DNA of 64,000 bases from Phytopythium helicoides (lineage: Eukaryota > Oomycota > Peronosporomycetes > Pythiales > Pythiaceae): the NCBI GenBank assembly GCA_024867545.1, contig JANFNE010000001.1, forward strand, positions 744,001 through 808,000, written 5' to 3'. The notes beneath the pieces were generated by a model. The model was given only the letters and a program-made list of their open reading frames with translations, searched no databases and was not told the origin of the DNA. This document shows, in pieces, positions 55,585 to 64,000 of this stretch; within the stretch, counting starts at the first letter, position 1; each line of letters starts with the position of its first letter. The translations under genes were made by a program, and so were the position numbers.

Positions 55585-57841
55585 CTACCGAGGCTGATCG
55601 CGCACCTGGACGCGCTTATTGATGAACTCCTGCAAGTCCACCGCCGCCCTAGAATAATGCAGTGGGAGATCAACGTCAGCTTTGCAACGCAGTCTAGCGG
55701 TATGTGAAATCCATTGAGACGTACTTGTAGTAGTTGGTGTCGGGCGAATTGTAGACCGTGCAGTTGGTGCACATCTTGTCCAAGTCCGCCTTGAACTGCG
55801 CTTTCGACACATAAGTGCCGGATTCGACGCGCTTTCCAATCAACTGGAGATCAATCGGCTCCTTGATGTAGTCCAAGTAGTCGACGACAACGCTAGTATC
55901 AACGGGCTCATGAAAGGGCCACGCGCTGCGGTGGCTTGAAACAGCTTTCCACAGCTGTGTCAGCTGCGTCTTCAGGCTACCGGGATCTCGCGTTCTGAAT
56001 AGGGGAGGCATTCGTTCGCTTTAGCCGACCAAAGCTTGGCTTCACCACATAAGCGAACACGTACCCGATGCGGTTGTTTCGAATTGTCGCTTGGGACCAC
56101 CCTGCCTCCTCTGTTTGCCACATGAGCGCAAATCAACAGTAAGTTGCATGTAAATGCTGGCAGAGTATCTTGAATGTTGATGACGTACTAACACCCGGAA
56201 TCATGTAAATATCCAGAAGTCGCCCCTCAGCGAAATTGGTGAGACCAGGGTACACAATATGCGCACGGGAGTTCTGCTTGATCTTGTCAAGGATTGCCTG
56301 ATTTGCACGCGGAGCCAGCATTAGCACGTCAGTCGATCTTATGCAATTGAATCCATCTTTGCTCACCTGTCGCTGTTTCTGCACCATCGACGTAATTCTT
56401 AAATAGTTGATCTGGTGATGAATTGTGCACTCCATCAAAGTGCCGCCGTCGTAATCCTTGATGTAGCCGAACCAGTTTGGACGAGGCATCGAGACGATCT
56501 TTGAGAACCCCTGCTTCTTGAAATATCCGATCGCGTAATTGTCCGCATACGTCAAAAAGTACGAAATTCCCTTGAGTTTCACGTATTCCTTCAGATGGTT
56601 CATCAGCCGTGTTCCGTAGCCCTTGACCTGATCAGATGCATTAATCGCGCAGAACGCAATTTCAGCAAAATGATTAGGCTCGAAAGGGCGGTAGCAGATA
56701 CCACCAATCACGTGCTTGCCATTCTTCAGAATGATCATGGAGCGGTGATTCCGGTCAAACACGAGTCGAACGATGTACTCCTTCGGCATTTTCGGGAGCT
56801 GCTTCGCAAAAATGTTCTTCAGCGTCGTGAGCTGCACCATGTGCTCGGGATCTCCATCGTTGGTGATAACATCGAATTTCAGTGTGCCATCATCTTCCTC
56901 CATTTTCGCCATGTCGTCGCGAGAAATCATAATGGGTGTGGCAGCAATAGGAGCAGCGGGGTCTATCGACAACGCACAGAAATGGTTAATACGAAACAAA
57001 ACAGTTTGGAGACTGTCAACATACCTGTTTCGATAGCGGTGGAAGTGGCAGCACTATCAGTCTTCTGCTTCTTCTCGGTGCTTGTTTCCTTCTGTGACGC
57101 GATGTCTCCTGAATCCTGATCAGTCTCGCGCTCCTTGCGTTTTCCAGACACGGTCTGGTCGTGCTGAGCGTTGCTCTCCTCGTTGCCGGGAGCTTCTGTC
57201 TTAGCATCGCCTTCAGAGGCTGGGGTGGCTTCCTTGTTGCTATCTTCTTGCTTTACCTCATCGGATTTCTCAACCTGCTCCGCAGGTAAGCCATTGGCTT
57301 CAACAGACTTTGAGCTCACACCAACGCCGTTCGCAAGCTGTCCTCCATCGACTTCCATCGATTCGACACCGATGAGAGCCTCGGTCACAACTCCATTGGT
57401 CGAATCCACTCCAGTGCTCTCGTTGTTGACGCCCTTGCTTTCTGTTTCCTCCTGCTTCTCTGGATTTTCAGTCGGCTCGATTTGCTCGATGGTCTCCTCT
57501 CCGTTCTCCCCATCGACAGCCATCGGCTCGGCACTCGGCACCTGCGCACTGCTCCCAGCAGCACCCGAGTTCTCTTCAGCCTTGCCTTGCTCGGTATTTC
57601 CTTCCATCGCCACGTCTTCCCTCGCAGCAGCAGCTCCGTCCTCGTCGCTACTCGCAGCCTGAACGCCGGCCGTTGCACCGCTCTCCTCGCTCTGATTCTG
57701 CGCCTCCGCGGACGATTCCGACGCCGCAGCCTCAACTTGCGCTCCTTCACTCGCCCAACCACTGGCGGACGCGTCCACAGGCGGCGCGGGGCTCTCGGTA
57801 CCGCCGGAAGTCGGAGCCGACGGCTCCAGATCCCCCGCCAT
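55585..57841 (-). CDS. GCN5: Histone acetyltransferase GCN5
   Basis: Catalytic subunit of SAGA-type complexes; acetylates histone H3. About 270 disordered acidic residues (MAGDLEPSAPTSGGTESPAP onward) with a possible nuclear signal (SGKRKERETDQ) precede the GNAT domain: FDVITNDGDPEHMVQLTTLK, NIFAKQLPKMPKEYIVRLVF, then FAEIAFCAINASDQVKGYGT, in which Glu of EIAFCAI is the general base and QVKGYG the acetyl-CoA loop. YFLTYADNYAIGYFKKQGFS and DYDGGTLMECTIH complete it. After two introns come AHIVYPGLTNFAEGRLLDIY and a C-terminal bromodomain (WPFHEPVDTSVVVDYLDYIK, KMCTNCTVYNSPDTNYYKY). Introns lie at about 56960-57022, 56310-56370, 56130-56190, 56010-56065 and 55650-55727. It ends VDLQEFINKRVQVRDQPR. 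Confidence 0.93.
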
Positions 57842-58160
57842 GCTGCCTAAAGTGACGATGGCGATTCCCGCGCTCCAAAAAGCCTCCGAAAACGGATATA
57901 ACGATTTTCACAGGTAAGTTAAATCAGTGTGGCCCACGCCATCGAGGACGGTTGCTGTTGAACTCTGGCTTTTCCTCCGACTTTTTTCTCATGTTGAAGC
58001 GCAAAAAATTCCGCAAGCGGAGTCAGTCGGCATCATTCGGCCACGAGCACACGTCGGTCCAAGTCAAGCCAGGCAGAGAGCAGAGAGAAAGAACCGCAGT
58101 CAGGAAGACAACAAGCCAAGAGGCCAAGAAGACAACTAGCGAAGAAGACAGCAAGACACG

Positions 58161-58406
58161 ATGGAGGCGCTACTGCACCGATTCTTCTCGCCTTCACCAC
58201 AGTGCGGAGCTCCCGAGACGCACCACAAACATGCGAGCGAGTCGCCTCGGCCCTCGGACGTCCCCACAGTCGCTGCGATCGATCCCCACGTGGGGGACGA
58301 CGCAGACGGATGGGTGCTGCTAGCACCGGCTGAATCCGCGACTGGGGACGTTGCCAGGCGGAGAACGTACGCGGATGTAGTCGCGGGAAGAGCTCGGAAC
58401 GGCTAG
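58161..58406 (+). CDS. Small protein with a possible ATG8-interacting motif
   Basis: 81 residues, one exon, divergent from GCN5. Low complexity, with one conspicuous block: acidic DDADGWVLL, which fits the LIR/AIM rule (acidic residues then W-x-x-L), followed near the C-terminus by RRRTYADVVAGRARNG. The pattern recalls small autophagy adaptors, but I cannot name an ortholog and the match is short. A real gene is supported by spacing and by being the only sensible frame between GCN5 and the DP gene. Confidence 0.45.
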   Translation: MEALLHRFFSPSPQCGAPETHHKHASESPRPSDVPTVAAIDPHVGDDADGWVLLAPAESATGDVARRRTYADVVAGRARNG

Positions 58407-58538
58407 GTTCGATGTGGCATGCTGCAAGAGGAACGAGTTTACCACACATCACTTGCACATCCGTCGACGCACGAGCCTAACTATTAAAAGGAAAAAATGA
58501 AGAGAGGAGGATACAAACAGCAGAAGTGCGCTCTCCGT

Positions 58539-60121
58539 TCACTTGTCGCCACCACTCTTCGTTTCGCACTCTGCTGGCAAAAACGGCAGCAGGTCTGGCG
58601 ATACCATCTTCTTCAACTCGGCAAGCGTGGCTTTATGCAGGTTCAAACGGCGCAAGATGTCGGTGTCGTCGTGGATCTCAAACGGAGCGCTAAAGTTGAA
58701 AAAGATGTCTTGACGGTCTTCAGACATTTCACACTGAATCACCGTGTCCTTGCCCGTGTTGACGGCAATGAACGGCAGGAATATCCGCCCTTCGTCGCGA
58801 GGAACGCTTGTCAGTGGCTGTTCGGTCTCAGCTTTCCGCCGAGCAGCATTGCGCTTCAGCAAGTTTTTCACCGCGACTTGCTGTTCCAATTGACACCATT
58901 AGTTCGTGTTCTGATGTCCTCAAATGCGAGTCCGGCTTGTTCGCACCTGAACGAGCAGATCCTGCAGATGCTGCTTCTTCTGCTCGATCCTCTTCATGCG
59001 CTCGTTTCGTTCAGCCTAATACAAAAAGAGTAGGGAGTTAGTGGCACGTCCAAATTACAATCTCAAACAAAGAAATGCGTACCAACAGCATCTCCGTGTT
59101 GTGCTCGACGTTTGACGGCAGACCCTTCCATCGGATTTCCTTCCGCTCCTTGGAAATGATGTCCATGGCCATGAGCACATTCAAAGCATCGTACACGCGA
59201 CGCCGAATGTTCTTTTCATCGTATGCCTGGATGCAGACATATTCATTAGCAGGTCAACTCATTGTGCTTCACAATCACGCTCATTCTTACCGTCTCATTT
59301 GGCCGCATCGTGACAAACTCTCGTACGAGATCATCGGCAACTTCATTGTACGACGTCACGTGCTTTTCTTCAACCTTCTCGCACACTTTCATGCTGAAAT
59401 GACGGAGTCCTTTGTTGATCTTTGTGTACTTGCGCTTCTTCCCCGATGATCTGTTGGTGATATCCACGTGAATCACAAGCCGGCTAAAGACAGTTGCTCG
59501 CAACCCGTTGTGAAGCACTTACGGGCTCGTAAAAGACGGACTGTCGAGCACTGCCTTTGATGGCGTAGATGTCGAAGCACAGGTGACGCTCGCTTGGCTG
59601 TTTGACAATGGCGTCTGCAAGCGGCTCGCAATTGACGTAGCCGACGTTCCCGATTGTTGCAGGCCCACCAACGACCCGTCCTTCATTAGTCCAACATCTG
59701 TAGCGAGTTTCTCCAGACCCTGGGCCTTCATGAGGTTCACAAAGTCGTCATGAAGACTCGTGGGAGTAACGGATCGGCTGTCGCGTGCGTTGCTTTTCAT
59801 TGCTGTGGACCCGATAGGCCCTGCACCACCATCACAGCACTCGTTAGCACTTGATCCCGTCGTTCTTCAACTCCATTCCCAGCACGCAGCACCTGCAGGC
59901 ACCTCGTCCTTCTCCTCGAGATCCATCTCCGTGAGCTTCTTGAGCTCTCGTCGCGTCGCGCGCTGCTTCAGACCGTTGCTGGCAGTCGTGTTATTATTGG
60001 CGGCAGGACCGGCCAGACGTTTCTTCCCGGCGATCCGCGCAGGAGCCTTCGGATTCCCAGACTTGCTTGGAGGCGACTGAGGCGCCTCTCGCGCCGCTGC
60101 GGACCGCAGATTCGACGACAT
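58539..60121 (-). CDS. TFDP: E2F dimerisation partner (DP) transcription factor
   Basis: Partner of E2F in control of G1/S genes, nuclear. Start [17 protein letters not shown] at 60121 (an upstream in-frame Met at 60175 is less likely). After a basic, Ala-rich start and an intron (about 59815-59895, CTAAC branch), the winged-helix DNA-binding domain reads [40 protein letters not shown] and, across another intron, [20 protein letters not shown], then [20 protein letters not shown]. The RRRVYD motif is the DP/E2F DNA-contact signature. The coiled-coil and marked-box region ([40 protein letters not shown]) ends at 58539, and FEIHDD is specific for DP over E2F. Divergent from MAGOH. Confidence 0.93.
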
Positions 60122-60548
60122 GCTGCGCAGCAGTGACGCGCGCTTTAACAGGCGACAACGGGCGGCTGTGAGCACGCAATGGTCGAGTGAGCTGCCTCGT
60201 CACGCGCGGCGAAAGACACAGAGCTACTGCGTGAGCAGCAGAGACCAACAGCCGAGCCACCTACCGTGCGCTTGAAGCGCCAACGACAGCCAGCGCCGAC
60301 ACCACCTGTCCGCCCCTTTTATCGGAGGGGGCAAATGCTGCTGCGAGAAAAAATGACACATTACCAGCTGCGATTTTGTCCAATCATCGCTCAAAATATA
60401 ATTTTAAGATCCTCAATTGGCTGATAACAGCCATATCTATGCGAAACCATTGGCGGATATTCTGCATTTTGTGGCAATTCCAGGCACAACCAAAGGAAAC
60501 CAGCGCGAGTCGACCAGTCGGTTGTTGCCTGCCTGCTCTCCGACCGCC

Positions 60549-61388
60549 ATGCCGCGCAGCGACGACGACTTCTACCTTCGCTACTAGTGCGAGTCGACTC
60601 TTTGTGGTCGCGCGCTCTCTGGTAGCTAACTGTAGGTGCTGTGCGCGAGTGCAGTGTCGGGCACCGCGGCAAGTTCGGGCACGAGTTCATGGAGTTCGAG
60701 TTCCGCGCGGACGGCAAGCTGCGCTACGCCAACAACTCCAACTACAAGAAGGACTCGATGATCCGCAAGGAAGGTTCGTGGCTTCGCTGCTCTGTTGTGC
60801 ATCTAGCTGGCTCGACGAAGCAATGACCTGCGCTGTTGCGTTGTCGACAGTGACCGTGTCGCAGTCGGTGATCGAGGAGCTCAAGCGCATTCTCCAGGAG
60901 AGCGAGATTACCAAGTTTGTGCATCGCAATCCAGCTAACCAGTCTTTCATATGGTAACGACGACCTGTCTTCGTGTGAATCGGCAGGGAGGACGACAAGG
61001 ACTGGCCCGAGCCGGACCGCGTTGGTCGGCAAGAGCTCGAGGTCATCCTGGGCGACGAGCATATCTCGTTCACGGTGCGTTGGTGTTCGCTCCTTTGGCT
61101 TTGTGTTGCACTCGCCACCATCTCACACGCATGCGTGTGCTGTCTCTACGTCAGTGCGCCAAGATCGGCTCGCTGCTGGACGTGCAGGACAGCAAGGACC
61201 CTGAGGGGCTGCGCGTGCTGTATTACCTGGTGCAGGACCTCAAGTGCCTCGTGTTCTCGCTCATCACTCTCCACTTCAAGGTGCGTTGGCGACTCTCGAC
61301 CATCCATTGGAGGCGAGCAGCTAGCGTCTAACACCCGTGGAGTGTGTGCGTCGCGTCCGTCGACCCGCAGATTAAGCCCATTCCGTAG
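60549..61388 (+). CDS. MAGOH: Mago nashi, exon-junction-complex core
   Basis: Forms the Mago-Y14 heterodimer that locks the exon junction complex on spliced mRNA. Five short introns. Exon 1 (60549-60586) reads [12 protein letters not shown]; an intron (60587-60654, CTAAC branch) joins [20 protein letters not shown], then [89 protein letters not shown] and [20 protein letters not shown], ending FKIKPIP at 61388. Nearly every block is identical to animal and plant Mago. No frameshift needed once introns are removed. Confidence 0.96.
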
Positions 61389-61940
61389 GATTAGACAGTT
61401 TGTCGTAGCCCAGGAGGCGCGCCAGCACTTGAGAAGAGAGAACCCATGCACCGTGCGGAAATCGATCGAGCAGTGGCGAGCGATCCTCGCGGGAATGGCA
61501 CCACCTCGTTCTCGTGGTTCACTCTCGTGTCTTACGTTGAGTATGGCGCCTCGTGGGAGGTCGTCGGTCGCGATCTTTCCTGCCAGACCCGATATTCAAG
61601 CGGTAATCAAGTGCAAGAGGTAGATGTTTAAAACAAGTCTTCCATACTGGATCCAAGTCAGCCGCGAACTGGACGCAAACGGAAGAAGGAAGGGGAGGGG
61701 GAGGTACCGTACCCTCCGGCGGTGTGTGTACCACAGCACCGCCAGCTCCTTCCGGCTGGAGAGAAGGAACAACCGAACGGGAGAAGAAGAACGCGCGCGC
61801 GACCTCCGCCGCGCCGCCCACCCGCCCGTCCGCGACCGAGGAGACGCCGAGCCGAGCCGCGCGGAGCCTCCCCCGACGCCTCCGCACCGAGCGACCCGCA
61901 GCAGCGAGCGACGCGCAGCGCAGCGAGCGAGAGACCCGCC
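61389..61940. other. MAGOH-Rab5 spacer
   Basis: 550 bases. The last 200 before the Rab5 ATG are very rich in CG, GCGCGC and GAGCGA words and look like a 5' leader. No separate gene seen. Confidence 0.45.
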
Positions 61941-62750
61941 ATGTCGCAAGGACGCACGTGCCACTTCAAGCTGGTGCTGCTGGGCGACACGGCCGTGGGC
62001 AAGTCGTGCCTCGTGGTGCGCTTCGTGCGCGACGAGTTCTTCGAGTTCCAGGAGCCCACGATCGGCGGTGGGTCGCGGCGCGCGTGGAGCTGCGCTCTGG
62101 GCAGACGGACTGACGCCGGATGTGTCGACAGCGGCGTTCCTCACGCAGACGGTCGGCCTCGACGACGGACTGACGGTCAAGTTTGAGATCTGGGATACCG
62201 CCGGACAGGGTACGAGAGGGTTTTGCACTGGCTGCTTCGCAGTGCGCCGGTGCGAGCCGACTCACTGACGGATTGGATCCTGGCAGAGCGCTACCGAAGT
62301 CTGGCCCCCATGTACTACCGCGGCGCGGCGGCGGCCATTGTTGTCTACGACGTCACCAACAAGGTAGCGTGAATTTGCTTTGATGCTTCTATGCTGCCCG
62401 TAATATGCCCAACTAATTGCTGGACTCGCGCTCGGTAGGACTCTTTCACGGGTGCCAAGTCCTGGGTCAAGGAGCTCCAGCGCCGAGGCGACCCGAACGT
62501 AGTGATCGCTCTGGCCGGCAACAAGGCCGACCTGGAGGCGAGGCGTAAGGTCGAGTTTGAGGAGGCGCACCAGTATGCCGAGGACAACGATATCCTGCAC
62601 ATGGAAACGTCTGCGAAGACTGCCGTGAACGTCAAGGATCTGTTCGTGGCCATCGCGAAGCGGCTGCCGAAGACGCCTCCTCAGCCGGAGCGTGAGGCGT
62701 TCCCCATTGCGCCTCCGTCATCCTCCAAGTCGAAGGGCGGATGCTGCTAA
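61941..62750 (+). CDS. RAB5: Rab5-type small GTPase
   Basis: Controls early-endosome fusion. Four exons: 61941-62067, 62132-62209, 62287-62363 and 62439-62750. G1 is GDTAVGKS, the effector region [11 protein letters not shown] joins AAFLTQTV (the Rab5 TIGAAFLTQT signature), G3 is [21 protein letters not shown]4 NKAD, G5 ETSAKT. The C-terminus ends GGCC, for double geranylgeranylation. Introns are 62-77 nt with clean GT-AG ends. The ATG at 61941 is the only one that yields the standard Rab N-terminus. Confidence 0.95.
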
Positions 62751-63297
62751 ATCCCAGCTATAGCCTCACAGAAGGGTGCAACATTTGCTTGCAAGAAGCA
62801 ACCCACCGACGCGGGGTAGACGTTTTTTTTAAATCCGCTTCTTTGCGCGGAGGAAAGTTACACCAGCGCACGGTGGAGCGGCGACGCCGGTCTGTACTAG
62901 AACGCGTGATTGGTGCGAAGCTGCGATGTGAGGCACACGGAGAGACGACGTACGGGGTAGCATTTTGAAGGTGGCAAGTGGAGACGCTCTAGCGACAGAG
63001 AAAGAGGAGGGCCTGAAAACAAGTATCTATATTTGCGCTGGATTCAGCTCGTTGGATATTCGTGGTGTCTTGACATGCATGGCAAGGATGATGGGTGCTG
63101 TAAAGTTCAAGCTCATGTGATCTGTGAAGGCAACTTGAAGCTCCAGATTGATTACAGTAGGCTGACCACCCTTGCTCATGCATACACTTCACGAAACGAC
63201 CACATCACTGCAGCTCGCCAACTTGGAACTTCGGTGGCAACCTATCCAGTAAGGAGGGCGTCTTCAAGCAGCCAGAAACCGCGCGTGCGGGTGTGCA
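62751..63297. other. Convergent spacer, Rab5 to ORMDL
   Basis: About 550 bases holding the two 3' ends. It contains a run of T (62824-62831) and no convincing gene. Confidence 0.45.
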
Positions 63298-63864
63298 TTA
63301 CTCGGCCTTCGCCGCCTTGACCTTGACCTCGTCGTCGATGCCGACGGTCGAGTTGATGCCGAAGATGCGGACGCGGTCGAGCTCCGGCAGCTTGGCGAGG
63401 ATGAGCGTGGCCCAGATGGGGAAGTTGATGAGCAGGTGGCGCGTGTCGTAGTCCGTGGCGACCGAGGCCGCGAGGAAGAGCAGCGTGGGGATGGTCATGA
63501 GGAACTTCTTGGTCGTCGTCCACGGGTGGCCCTGGTCGATCTGCTCGTAGAAGGTCAGCTCGCGGTAGTCGCCCAGGTTGCAGTCGTCAGGCGAGCCCTT
63601 GATCCAGTGCATGATGGCGAACGAGACCTGCGCGAGTGGCGTTCGTTAGAGAGAGGGGAGTCACCGACACGCACCCACCAGAGCCGCGAGACGCACCACG
63701 CCGTGCAGCACGTTGACGGCGGTCCAGACATTGGGCGGCGGCACGATCACGGGCATGGCCATGTAGAGCGAGCCGAGCAGCAGGATGTAGAACGTCCAGA
63801 AGCCGCGCGAGTCCATCCAGTTGACGTTCTTGTTGATCTCGACGTGCGCCGCGACCTTACCCAT
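63298..63864 (-). CDS. ORMDL: ORMDL-family ER protein
   Basis: ER membrane regulator of serine palmitoyltransferase, the entry enzyme of sphingolipid synthesis. Two exons (63864-63679 and 63627-63298) with a 51-nt intron, 171 residues. Start MGKVAAHVEINKNVNWMDSR, then GFWTFYILLLGSLYMAMPVI (first membrane hairpin), VWTAVNVLHGVVRLAAL, IMHWIKGSPDDCNLGDYREL and TFYEQIDQGHPWTTTKKFLM, then LLFLAASVATDYDTRHLLIN, LAKLPELDRVRIFGIN. MDSRG, WEQ-type EQID and RVFGIN-like RIFGIN are ORMDL hallmarks. It has a short charged tail beyond the usual 153 residues. Confidence 0.93.
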
Positions 63865-64000
63865 GGTTGCTCGCTCGTGTTCTCGTCGTTCGGTGCTGTG
63901 GGGCGCTGCTGCTGGCGGCGCGAGGTTTCAGCCGGTCGTTTGCTGTTTGGCGGAGAGGATGGAAGAGTGCGCCTGTGACGGCCGCGGGCGTGGAGGTTGG
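63865..64000 (-). promoter_or_regulatory. Upstream region of ORMDL
   Basis: GC-rich leader/promoter sequence running off the window; on the minus strand CGCACTCTTCCATCC is weakly initiator-like. Confidence 0.3.

Overview
This 64 kb window reads as nuclear DNA of a flagellate oomycete (Phytophthora/Pythium-like stramenopile). The grounds are: GC-rich, tightly packed genes on both strands; very short introns (about 50-100 nt) with CTAAC/CTGAC branch sites; an oomycete-style initiator/FPR motif; a THAQKY-class Myb factor; a secreted temptin-like protein; flagellar/basal-body genes (IFT172, STIL); and an oomycete-style piggyBac relative. No rRNA, tRNA or CRISPR array was seen.

Layout. 1-20.2 kb is housekeeping: malonyl-CoA decarboxylase (-), PRPF4 (+), a METTL21-type methyltransferase (+), GNL1 GTPase (-), beta'-COP (-) head-to-head with alpha-COP (+), and IFT172 (+). 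20-30 kb holds a secreted trypsin-like protease (-), a temptin-like GPI-type protein (+), a small two-exon gene (-), PIGC (+), a 2.5 kb regulatory-looking gap, a Myb factor (+) and TSEN54 (-). A KDM4-like JmjN-JmjC-PHD demethylase (-) follows at 30.2-32.6 kb. 32.6-43.6 kb is accessory: AT-rich hairpins; a truncated piggyBac-like gene whose 67-nt intron carries a complete hAT transposon with 19-bp TIRs and a perfect 8-bp target duplication; a 348-bp piggyBac-type MITE; and a tandem array of an unknown multi-pass membrane family (one 5'-truncated and two full copies). 43.8-49 kb holds a STIL/Ana2 homolog (+), a coiled-coil protein (-) and a decayed Fanzor (eukaryotic TnpB-like RNA-guided nuclease) whose catalytic core is deleted. 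49.5-64 kb returns to core genes: SPX-domain phosphate-type permease (-), leucine-rich-repeat protein (+), bromodomain protein (-), GCN5 (-), a small protein with a possible ATG8-interacting motif (+), transcription factor DP (-), MAGOH (+), Rab5 (+) and ORMDL (-).

Themes. Several genes share short divergent promoters; the most striking pair is alpha-COP/beta'-COP, two subunits of one COPI subcomplex. IFT172 and STIL fit zoospore flagella. PRPF4 and MAGOH serve splicing, GCN5 and KDM4 chromatin, PIGC the GPI anchors that the temptin-like protein would use.

Quality caveat. Many conserved genes are broken by single-base frameshifts (IFT172 by about eight), while alpha-COP, the hAT transposase and the membrane-family genes are intact. 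At least one break lies in a homopolymer. I read most as assembly errors and give gene spans across them. All identifications come from recognising protein motifs by eye, without searches.
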